This document shows positions 14,544 to 21,328 of a stretch of DNA of 23,904 bases, piece by piece. Where the stretch lies: positions 1 through 23,904 of the IMG/VR virus record IMGVR_UViG_3300023184_000515, one strand, 5' to 3'. A program made the position numbers and the translations under genes. Position 1 is the stretch's first letter. Every line of letters begins with the position of its first letter. Origin of the DNA: a virus. The notes under the pieces are model-generated. The model was given only the letters and a program-made list of their open reading frames with translations, did no database searches and had not been told where the DNA came from.

Positions 14544-15509
14544 TCATATAAATTTTTCAAAAACAGATGCAGCATCGGATACCTTTCCAGATCTCCTAAG
14601 TTGCGCCTGTGCTTTTTTTAGATTCTCATCAGTTGAGCCTCGCTGCGCTGCAGCTGTACCCGGTCTGAGCATCTTGGGTGCCTCTTGAACCTTTTTGGTC
14701 GTACTGGGCGATTGTTTTTGCAGCTTCACGTATTGCGAAGCCAAGTGCAAAGCATGGATCATTCGGGAGTCGTAGGCTTGCGCTATCTCCTCATCAGTGA
14801 ACCCTAAATGCTTTGCTACATCTCGTAAGTCCTGTCTTACCTGATCACCTTTTTCAGGATGACCATACTCAGGAATCACTTCAACCACCCGCTGCTTTTG
14901 TTGCTCGGCATATTGCCGAAGTTGCTGAAATTGCTCGGCTTTTTGTTGTTCAACAATTCGAGCTCTTTCTGCTTGCACTTGAGAGACTTGCTTTTCTCTC
15001 TCAGAGCGTTCGGCAACCTTTACAGCGTATCCAATAGGATCATCGTATTTCAGGGCATCAAGGTCTTCGCCCTTGTCTTGTTGTTGAAGAAAGGAGTCAA
15101 TCAATGCAATCTTGTGTGCGTAAACATCACGAGCTTGCTTTGCTTGCTCCAAAGCAACCTTTTCGCTTTCGACCTGCTTGCGCTGATCGGCTACAAGTTG
15201 TGACTTCTTTGTGTAGTCAATCCCTTTTTGATAACCGTCAACCAGCTCCTCAAAAGTAACCTCCCGATCTTCACCAGCGGCTTTCACTTTGAATCGCTGT
15301 GGCTCAGGAACCTCACTTTCTTCGGTGCTGGTCTCTTGATCATCAGACTCAGTCTCAACAGCTGATAGCGCCTCTTGTGGCTCTGGTGCGGCCTCTTGCT
15401 CGCCCTCTTGGGGTGCCTCTGCTCGCTCCATTAGCCCTAAGAATGCTCCCGCAGCCTCATTCATCGTCATTGAACTACTCCCAGACTCTGGGGCTGTGTT
15501 CTCACTCAT
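14544..15509 (-). CDS. Capsid scaffolding protein
   Basis: A 321-aa protein. It has a disordered acidic N-terminus (Glu/Ser/Pro-rich, residues 1-75), a short 'FKVKAAGEDREVTFEELVDGYQKG.DYTKK' segment, and a long Gln/Glu/Lys coiled coil (about 100-215). A basic C-terminal tail contains a helix-turn-helix-like end (KAQAQLRRSGKVSDAASVFEKFI). Composition, length and position directly before the capsid gene identify a scaffold, which templates procapsid assembly and then leaves. I chose the ATG at 15509 because AGAAGG precedes it; an in-frame extension to 15578 would run through a terminator hairpin. It stops 8 bp before the capsid ATG. Confidence 0.88.
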   Translation of the reverse strand: MSENTAPESGSSSMTMNEAAGAFLGLMERAEAPQEGEQEAAPEPQEALSAVETESDDQETSTEESEVPEPQRFKVKAAGEDREVTFEELVDGYQKGIDYTKKSQLVADQRKQVESEKVALEQAKQARDVYAHKIALIDSFLQQQDKGEDLDALKYDDPIGYAVKVAERSEREKQVSQVQAERARIVEQQKAEQFQQLRQYAEQQKQRVVEVIPEYGHPEKGDQVRQDLRDVAKHLGFTDEEIAQAYDSRMIHALHLASQYVKLQKQSPSTTKKVQEAPKMLRPGTAAAQRGSTDENLKKAQAQLRRSGKVSDAASVFEKFI

Positions 15510-15524
15510 TTGCCTTCTCCAATG

Positions 15525-15546
15525 AAAAAACCCGCACAAGGCGGGT
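15525..15546 (-). terminator. Minus-strand terminator immediately before the scaffold gene
   Basis: On the minus strand ACCCGC (15546-15541) pairs with GCGGGT (15535-15530) around a 5-base loop. T residues follow from 15530 to 15525. Only about 15 bp separate the T-tract from the scaffold ATG, filled by the ribosome binding site, so no promoter fits. On the + strand there is no T-tract, so it is not a terminator for the divergent gene at 15593. Confidence 0.78.
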
Positions 15547-15592
15547 CGAAAATGATAAATTTGCGAATCAAGTCGCATCTTTACCGCTAAAT

Positions 15593-15991
15593 ATGAAAAT
15601 CAATTACTTTATAAAAGTCCCATCTTTACTGTTGGGTTCTATTCTTTTATTTTTCTCAACCCTATGCTTTTCGCAAAATGTAATTACATTACATTGCAAA
15701 ACTAACACTGGAGAATCGATGGCTAGACCTCTGGTCATTGACTACTCAAAAAATTCTGCCAAGTGGGGTGGAGTCGACCCCTACGAAATTAAATTCAAAA
15801 CAGACGAATGGATCACCTTAGTTCAAGGTGACTCATACAATAAAATTGGTGGTGAAATAGCAGTGCTAAATAGACTCACAGGTGAATACAAAAGAGTAGT
15901 AATTGGTGAATTTTGCACCGATTCAACCTGCACTTCAAAAAGAGTCAGCAACGCGTATTACTTTGGTACTTGCTTTCAACAAAAATACTAA
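15593..15991 (+). CDS. Secreted small protein, moron candidate (cassette A, first gene)
   Basis: A 132-aa protein with a Sec signal peptide (MKINYFIKVPSLLLGSILLFFSTLCFSQ, cleavage near residue 26-28). The mature beta-rich domain is about 105 aa with four cysteines (C35, C108, C113, C127) that could form two disulphides. The 'C.TNTGESM..PLVIDYS', 'W...' and 'VLNRLTGEY' pattern resembles small periplasmic beta-barrel proteins of unknown function found in proteobacteria and their phages. It is on the strand opposite to the late operon and is AT-rich. I chose the ATG at 15593 because the signal peptide starts there; upstream codons would overlap the scaffold. No strong ribosome binding site or promoter is seen. 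Confidence 0.75.
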   Translation: MKINYFIKVPSLLLGSILLFFSTLCFSQNVITLHCKTNTGESMARPLVIDYSKNSAKWGGVDPYEIKFKTDEWITLVQGDSYNKIGGEIAVLNRLTGEYKRVVIGEFCTDSTCTSKRVSNAYYFGTCFQQKY

Positions 15992-16046
15992 AACAACGTA
16001 TGCCGCCTCTACGCAATCCGATTCGTTCACATCTTGATCGTTAAAC

Positions 16047-16397
16047 ATGAAAAACAATTACTACAAAAAATTAGTTCCCTTATTTTTAGTTGCGTTCCTT
16101 TTGATTCCAACATATTCAAATTCGCAACAAGGCCTTGCAAATTTTGGCTCTGTTGATTGCGGACTATGGTTAAAAGATAACGACCGGATGAAATCTCTTT
16201 ACAAATCTTGGCTGTTGGGATTTTTAACAGGCATGAACTTATCTGACACTAAAGTTGTAAAAGCAAATTTTCTTGACAAGTTAAGTTCAACGTCACAAGC
16301 TTACGTCTTTGTGGATAACTATTGTCAGCAAAATCCACTCAAAAACACTATAGATGCCGCAATGGTTTTAATTTTAGATTTAGAGAAACAAAAATAA
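16047..16397 (+). CDS. Secreted small helical protein, moron candidate (cassette A, second gene)
   Basis: A 116-aa protein with a clear signal peptide (lysines, then LVPLFLVAFLLIPTYSNS, cleavage near residue 26). The mature domain is helical, with two cysteines (C38 and C93), WLLGFLTGMN (55-64) and YVFVDNYCQQNPLKNTIDAA. The 'W.xG...G' and 'YC..NP' pairing resembles small periplasmic helical proteins such as the Rap1a/Tai immunity and HdeA-like groups. I cannot claim membership. It lies 55 bp after the first secreted gene. Its stop is 9 bp from the stop of the convergent late gene. Periplasmic protection or exclusion is an inference. Confidence 0.78.
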   Translation: MKNNYYKKLVPLFLVAFLLIPTYSNSQQGLANFGSVDCGLWLKDNDRMKSLYKSWLLGFLTGMNLSDTKVVKANFLDKLSSTSQAYVFVDNYCQQNPLKNTIDAAMVLILDLEKQK

Positions 16398-16406
16398 TCA
16401 TCAAAT

Positions 16407-16640
16407 TTATAGAACCTTCCATCGCTTCTTTACTATCCGATCCGTTGCTGCAACTGATTCAAAGTGCGCTTGAATTTCTTTTAAAACCTTAAGCTTTAGG
16501 TAAAACCTCTCTCGCCCGCGCTCATCATCTTCATTAGAGTTAGCAATCTGATTGAGCATTGAATCTTGCAATGCCGCCATCTCACTGGTCCAAAACTCAT
16601 CAGATACCAAATTTTTGGCTCTCTCTGACCGATCAATCAT
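16407..16640 (-). CDS. Small helical phage protein after the 579-aa gene
   Basis: A 77-aa charged protein (MIDRSERAKNLVSDEFWTSEMAALQDSMLNQIANSNEDDERGRERFYLKLKVLKEIQAHFESVAATDRIVKKRWKVL). Its two helices and the 'RERFYLKLKVLKEIQAHFESV' segment are of a type often encoded in podophage head modules, with unknown function. The ATG at 16640 overlaps the upstream stop by one base (TGATG) and has AGGAGG upstream. It is the last late gene before cassette A interrupts the operon. Confidence 0.75.
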   Translation of the reverse strand: MIDRSERAKNLVSDEFWTSEMAALQDSMLNQIANSNEDDERGRERFYLKLKVLKEIQAHFESVAATDRIVKKRWKVL

Positions 16641-18379
16641 CACTGCCCTCCTGTTGAGCTTGCATCAAGATTTGCATTCACAACACCATAAATTGGCTTA
16701 CCCCCAGAGTCATATCCAATTACTGGACCTCTGTTGCCATAACTTGAGCCACTGTAGTTGTACATATCAGTCGTATTACTCACATTGCCAAGCTGCTGGT
16801 TGATGACGTCCTGATAAGAGTCAAAGCTGCCGGGGGCGTATCTTGTAAACGAGCCCTCAATTGGGGTTGTACCAAAGGCAAAACCGCTTGGTAAATTAGG
16901 CGTATAGCCAGCCACTCCACTTCTAAACATTGGCCCACCAGTTTGAGGCTGCGTCATCTCTTGACCTGAATTGATGGCATTGATCACATCACTCATTGTT
17001 TTGGGAGATTTCAGACCACTCACAATTGACTGATATGCATTGGCGTTTGGTGCTTGACCTTGAGTCACGCCAGAGCCTAGTGGCGTGAATGAATCCTCTA
17101 CCCCACGCTCAGAATAGTAGTTGCCACTTGAGGGGGTTGGAAGATCACCAAACTTGCCATAAATTGATTTGACCAACTGGGGGACCAATGTTGAAACATC
17201 GTTGCGGTTTGGCACCACCATCTGTTTGGTCGTTTGTGTAGGTGTTTGATAGGCTTGGTTATAAGCACTTTGTCCAAATTGAAAGGGAACGCCCTTTTCC
17301 TTGGCTAAATTAGCAACTGAAAAGTTAGCTGGCAATCTGCCACCATTTGTTGCTGCCAATTGATCAACTAACGCCTGAACACCAACGGAGTTTTTCTGGG
17401 CTTGCTCCAGCGTCTTGCCTACTCCTAATTCAAAACCATACTTTGGATCTAAAGCGGCCACCGCTTGTGGTTTAGCAAAGGCTGCATAAATATCATCCAT
17501 CGATTTGGCATTTTTAAGCGATCCAAGCATGTCGCTGTATTCAGCCGTGGTCAAAGCCCCCGTGTTAAGCGCAAGAGACAAAGCAGCATTGGCCTGATCC
17601 CCCGTCAAGGTATCTTTACCGTCTTTTACTATCAGCTTGCCGTTTTCAAAGGAAGTCACCATTGGACGCTGGGTCACCGGGCTTGTGAACTGGACACTGT
17701 TACCCAATACATTTGTCGAAACGTTGGGCAAGCTCTGATCGAGCTTGTAGGTTCTAGTTACTGGGTCGTACACACCATATGGATTTTCATTGGCATATCG
17801 ACCTGCAAATGGATCAGACTCAAGAGCCGCTACCGTAGCTGACAGCTGTCCGGGTTTACCCAAAGTCTTTGGATCAAATGGGTCATAACCAATGGAGGCC
17901 ATCGCACTGACGTATTCAGTTTGGGTTGGATTTCTTCCAAGCGTTGTTCTGTAACCTGCAACCACACTTTGAGAGTCGTAGTTATAGCCTTCTAGGCTAT
18001 TGTTCAAAATACCCAAACCTTGAGTCAATGAGCCTTGCCAATCTGGGTTATAGGAGCCACCTCCTGTGAAAAACTCATTAGCAGCCTTGACCTCGGTCTC
18101 TGACGCATCTCGACCATATTGATTGTTGTAGGCAAAATCTACGGCGTTTTGAATGGCTTGCTTTTCACTTAGAAGTGAAGCGTTTTGATTGGCAGCGTAG
18201 CTGTTAACTGCAGTTGCATCAAAGCCCAACACCCGTCCAAGCTGCTCAGCTGATACCCCATATTCGACAGCGTCTTTCAACACTGCTTTGTATAGGTCAT
18301 CACCCGTCAAATTTCCAAAGGTATTGCCAATGTAATCTTTGACCGCCGTGTCAGTGAAAAAGTTAGGTGCTGTCGCCAC
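16640..18379 (-). CDS. Large phage protein of unknown function between portal and scaffold
   Basis: A 579-aa soluble protein with no signal or membrane span. The N-terminal third is helical, with two related segments: FAYNNQYGRDASETEVKAAN and, about 70 residues later, YRTTLGRNPTQTEYVSAMASIG. These 'Y...xGR.pt.tE' units resemble helical repeats of the DUF4214 type. The C-terminal half is Gly/Asn/Ser/Gln/Tyr-rich and probably disordered (QTGGPMFRSGVAGYTPN, SGSSYGNRGPVIGYDSGG). It starts with GTG 5 bp after the portal stop, with GGGG upstream. Position suggests a head or internal component, but no family was recognised. Confidence 0.7.
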   Translation of the reverse strand: MATAPNFFTDTAVKDYIGNTFGNLTGDDLYKAVLKDAVEYGVSAEQLGRVLGFDATAVNSYAANQNASLLSEKQAIQNAVDFAYNNQYGRDASETEVKAANEFFTGGGSYNPDWQGSLTQGLGILNNSLEGYNYDSQSVVAGYRTTLGRNPTQTEYVSAMASIGYDPFDPKTLGKPGQLSATVAALESDPFAGRYANENPYGVYDPVTRTYKLDQSLPNVSTNVLGNSVQFTSPVTQRPMVTSFENGKLIVKDGKDTLTGDQANAALSLALNTGALTTAEYSDMLGSLKNAKSMDDIYAAFAKPQAVAALDPKYGFELGVGKTLEQAQKNSVGVQALVDQLAATNGGRLPANFSVANLAKEKGVPFQFGQSAYNQAYQTPTQTTKQMVVPNRNDVSTLVPQLVKSIYGKFGDLPTPSSGNYYSERGVEDSFTPLGSGVTQGQAPNANAYQSIVSGLKSPKTMSDVINAINSGQEMTQPQTGGPMFRSGVAGYTPNLPSGFAFGTTPIEGSFTRYAPGSFDSYQDVINQQLGNVSNTTDMYNYSGSSYGNRGPVIGYDSGGKPIYGVVNANLDASSTGGQ

Positions 18380-18384
18380 TTGGA

Positions 18385-20430
18385 TTACCCCGGAATTTCA
18401 ATGTTGCTGCTGATACCTGCACCCAGCTTTGCAGCCTTGAGTTGCACTTCGGCTTCAAACTCAGCCTTCTTGAGCTGCAGTTCAGCTTGCGCTTTTTCTC
18501 GTGCAAGCTGAATCTCAGCTGCTGCCTTTTCTCTTTTGGCATGGATGTCAGCCATGGCTTTTTGCTTATCGATCTCAATTTGAGCTTGCGCTTGAGCCAT
18601 CATGGCTTGCATAGCAGGGTCTTGCTTAGGCTGCTGCGGCGCTGGGTTTGATAGCTGCTGGTCTTGCTGCGGTGTGATTGATTTAAAGAACACCGCCGAG
18701 TCTTTGAAACCCGCAGCTTCAATCATTCGGCTTAAAGTCTCACGATACTGGGCTACCGACACCAATGGATTGGCTGGCCCATAGCCTTGAATAATTTGTT
18801 CTTGCTTGGCAGCGATCATTGAAAGCATCGCCATCTGCTCTTGCCGATTACCCGTTCCTAATCCCACATTAATCTGTACATCGTATTGATTTGACCATTC
18901 GCGTGGATCCATCTCAACGTACTCACCGCGCATTCTGATTAATCGAGCCTTGTCCTGATACTTGCAAAGTAAATGCAAGATGCCTTCAAATAGGCTCTTG
19001 ACACCCGTTTCAGCAAAGATACGGGCGACCAGTTCCAACTTTCCGGAAGAAGCGTTTGTGAATGCTGCCACAGCCGTAGCTGTGACGTTTTGCAGCACAT
19101 TGGGGTCTAGCCCCTGTGTTGCATCTGATATCCCCGTTCGCTTGGATTGAACATTGTCCAAATACTCCAGCATTGGAAACGCTTGAGATGCAACAGGCTG
19201 CACTGCCAAAGGGACAACCGCTTGGGGGTTTTTCATCCTCACAATGCCGCCGGGGGTGGCGGATAACAAATCATCCAAATTGACTTGACCCTCAACTGCG
19301 CCAATACGCACGTTATTTGTCAGATACAAGTTGTCAAGCATCTGGCGAGTAATCGTTGACTTTTGCAACTGCAAGTCCATTGCCTTATCTGCCAAACTCA
19401 AGCCGAAAAACTTACTCGGTATTGGGATGGGGCAAATTGAGTGAAAAGGCACATAGTCCACCTCTTCAGCCGAGAGCACTGTTTGGGCTGCATAAAGAAC
19501 CCTTACCAACTCAGCAATACCATCACCGTCCATGTCTGTGCGCACATAGCACTCATACACTTCAACGTCTTGCATGGTCTCGTCCGTGCTTTGCGAATTG
19601 TCAGGCTGCTCACCTTGTGAGTATCTGGCAATGCGCTCCGGGCTGAACGACAAGTCATCGTAACTGGCAAGGTTTGCGACAACTTCTGAATCAAACCCCA
19701 TTGCGACCAAATCTGAGCGGGGCACAAGCGTGCGCTGCGCAATAAAGGGTGAGTTCTTAATGCTTAAACCACGTTTGGAGATCAAAAACTCCTCAGGTGC
19801 AATCATCTCAATCTTGACTTGACCGACCTTAGACTTCCTTGCCACTTTGACCGTGAAGCTTAACTCTGTGATCGGCTTACCCTTATCGTCAAGTTCAGGT
19901 TGATCATCCACAGTCATTACAGATTTACTTGAATGCTCTTGCTCGACAATCTCATAAGTGCCATCTGACAACAGCAATGACAACTCAGTTTCAGTCAGGT
20001 TTTCATAAACCTCTTTAGTGACATCAATTTTGTCATTCCAATAGGCTTTGATCACGCCAACCTTTTGCAGCAATGCCGACTTAAACCAATCGTGCATCAA
20101 AGCAAAGCCATCGTTATCACGATAAAAAACCCAGTTGCAATAAGCTGTAATTTGTTTGGCTACCTCATCATCGCCGGGGGCTTGTGGCTCAAAACGGACA
20201 ATGTCATCGCTACCTGTAAAGATTCGTATCAGTTGAGGCAGCGCACCATCAACAACTTCCGCGACTTCCCCTGTGACTATTTGTGATCGGCCCTCTTGCT
20301 CATTGCCGTAAGGCATCCGAAGGTAATACTCCAGTGCCATTGCTCTTTGATCCACTGTCTCCGAGGTCACGTACCCTATCGCTGACTCGATTTCTGCGTC
20401 CAGCAGTGTTTTGAGCTTCTCTTCGTTCAT
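18385..20430 (-). CDS. Portal protein (P22-like)
   Basis: A 681-aa protein forming the dodecameric DNA channel at one capsid vertex. Family-typical segments are RMPYGNEQEGRSQIVTGEVAEVVDGALPQLIRIF near residues 40-75, a long wing region, and MDGDGIAELVRVLYA. FHSICPIPIPSKFFGLSLADKAMDLQLQKSTITRQMLDNLYL and GISDATQGLDPN are also present. The C-terminus (about 600-670) is a long Ala/Glu/Lys/Gln coiled coil, consistent with the barrel seen in P22 portal. The ATG at 20430 has AGGGAG upstream. A longer start at 20454 is unlikely. Confidence 0.93.
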   Translation of the reverse strand: MNEEKLKTLLDAEIESAIGYVTSETVDQRAMALEYYLRMPYGNEQEGRSQIVTGEVAEVVDGALPQLIRIFTGSDDIVRFEPQAPGDDEVAKQITAYCNWVFYRDNDGFALMHDWFKSALLQKVGVIKAYWNDKIDVTKEVYENLTETELSLLLSDGTYEIVEQEHSSKSVMTVDDQPELDDKGKPITELSFTVKVARKSKVGQVKIEMIAPEEFLISKRGLSIKNSPFIAQRTLVPRSDLVAMGFDSEVVANLASYDDLSFSPERIARYSQGEQPDNSQSTDETMQDVEVYECYVRTDMDGDGIAELVRVLYAAQTVLSAEEVDYVPFHSICPIPIPSKFFGLSLADKAMDLQLQKSTITRQMLDNLYLTNNVRIGAVEGQVNLDDLLSATPGGIVRMKNPQAVVPLAVQPVASQAFPMLEYLDNVQSKRTGISDATQGLDPNVLQNVTATAVAAFTNASSGKLELVARIFAETGVKSLFEGILHLLCKYQDKARLIRMRGEYVEMDPREWSNQYDVQINVGLGTGNRQEQMAMLSMIAAKQEQIIQGYGPANPLVSVAQYRETLSRMIEAAGFKDSAVFFKSITPQQDQQLSNPAPQQPKQDPAMQAMMAQAQAQIEIDKQKAMADIHAKREKAAAEIQLAREKAQAELQLKKAEFEAEVQLKAAKLGAGISSNIEIPG

Positions 20431-20521
20431 AAGTCTCCCTAATCTGCAACTCAAGCTCTAAGACCCGCCTCTCAAGCTGGTCTAGCTTTGTTTCTATGTT
20501 TCCTTGGCGGTTTACCCACAT
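20300..20521 (-). CDS. Small coiled-coil protein overlapping the portal start
   Basis: A 73-aa frame, MWVNRQGNIETKLDQLERRVLELELQIRETYERRE followed by a Arg/Asn/Ser-rich tail. The first 35 residues form clean heptads (L/V at a and d positions). GGGAG lies 5 bases before the ATG. It starts 90 bp upstream of the portal ATG and overlaps the portal by 131 bp in another frame. The heptads outside the overlap argue that it is real; the tail inside the overlap may be dictated by the portal. Function is unknown. Confidence 0.45.
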   Translation of the reverse strand: MWVNRQGNIETKLDQLERRVLELELQIRETYERREAQNTAGRRNRVSDRVRDLGDSGSKSNGTGVLPSDALRQ

Positions 20522-20537
20522 GACTGCTCCCAATGCA

Positions 20538-20566
20538 TTGCAAAATCCATGTTTGTTATGTATTCT
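20538..20566 (+). promoter_or_regulatory. Candidate sigma70-like promoter for cassette B
   Basis: TTGCAA (20538-20543) and TATTCT (20561-20566) are separated by 17 bp. Each hexamer matches the consensus at four of six positions. Transcription would begin at about the ATG of the following gene (20573), giving a leaderless or near-leaderless message. That would fit the lack of a ribosome binding site there. Confidence 0.3.
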
Positions 20567-20572
20567 TCAAAT

Positions 20573-20935
20573 ATGAGCAATATTGATAGTTCGTCACACG
20601 AATCACCTCTTCACCCGCCTCCAGCGGCGTTTTTAGCTTGCCTTGTATCTTGTTGGGCAATTTGGTGGTGTCTTGATACGTTTCTGACGCTGATTGATTT
20701 ACCAATAAGCTCACTATCAATTCGTCAAATTGCTTTAATCATCATTAGCCCAGTTGTGATGTACATCAGCTGGAAAGTTCTTTTATTCTTTGCTGCCGAA
20801 ATGAAAACCGGTTTAAGTGAGCTTAAAACATACGGCACAAAATGGCAGTTTGTAACCGGGTTGTTTATTACGTTTTTTGTCATGCCAATGAGCCTTGGCC
20901 TTATTTGGTTTATGTACCAAGTTTTTACGGCTTAA
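20573..20935 (+). CDS. Three-span membrane protein, moron candidate (cassette B, first gene)
   Basis: A 120-aa protein with a short polar N-terminus (MSNIDSSSHESPLHPPP) and three hydrophobic segments at about 18-42, 51-77 and 88-117, linked by a charged loop (EMKTGLSELKTYGTKWQ). No enzymatic motif was seen. I chose the ATG at 20573; upstream ATGs at 20549 and 20558 add unlikely polar residues and none has a ribosome binding site. It is transcribed opposite to the late operon, back to back with the portal module. An inner-membrane superinfection-exclusion role is an inference from position and topology. Confidence 0.65.
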   Translation: MSNIDSSSHESPLHPPPAAFLACLVSCWAIWWCLDTFLTLIDLPISSLSIRQIALIIISPVVMYISWKVLLFFAAEMKTGLSELKTYGTKWQFVTGLFITFFVMPMSLGLIWFMYQVFTA

Positions 20936-20956
20936 AGTAACTCCTATTTAAATAGC

Positions 20957-21322
20957 ATGAGTTATAAAAAATTACTTGAAGAGTTAGGTAACAGCCTTCT
21001 AATGGCCAGCGTTCTTTTTGCGCTTGGTTGTTTCAGCTTCATAGCATTCAAAACAATAGCAGTTGAGCCATTCAGCACAATGAATTTATTTAATTTAATA
21101 AAAGCATTGTTTTTTGGACTCACAGCCTTAGCAACAGTTTTAGCTGGAATCTTTTTTGTGTTTGTTGCTTATGATTGGTATCAACAATTGATTGCAGAAG
21201 ACAGCACTCTCAAAGTTCTTGGCGCATGGTGTCTAATTTGCATAGCTGCTCTATGGACAATTTTGATGCTTTACTACGTCTATCACATCTCTCCAAAATT
21301 TATTACTAACTATATTTTGTAG
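20957..21322 (+). CDS. Three-span membrane protein, moron candidate (cassette B, second gene)
   Basis: A 121-aa protein with three hydrophobic segments (about 13-34, 46-72 and 85-108). There is a short polar loop (DWYQQLIAEDSTLK) between spans two and three, and three cysteines inside or near the spans. Size and topology match the preceding gene, though the sequences are not obviously similar. It starts 21 bp after it, probably in one transcript, without a clear ribosome binding site. Its stop lies 6 bp from the stop of the convergent large terminase gene. Function is unknown. Confidence 0.7.
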   Translation: MSYKKLLEELGNSLLMASVLFALGCFSFIAFKTIAVEPFSTMNLFNLIKALFFGLTALATVLAGIFFVFVAYDWYQQLIAEDSTLKVLGAWCLICIAALWTILMLYYVYHISPKFITNYIL

Positions 21323-21328
21323 AAATAA

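Noticed and set aside
15593-15991. Lipoprotein signal (STLC) in the first cassette A protein
   Set aside because: The residue before the cysteine is leucine, not Gly/Ala/Ser, so it is not a good lipobox; a normal signal peptidase I site fits better.
18363-18651. Frames on both strands over the portal C-terminus
   Set aside because: Low-complexity coiled-coil coding sequence of the portal generates open shadow frames without ribosome binding sites.
20573-21322. The three-span proteins as class I holins
   Set aside because: They are on the opposite strand, far from the endolysin, and paired in a moron-like cassette; a lysis role is not supported.
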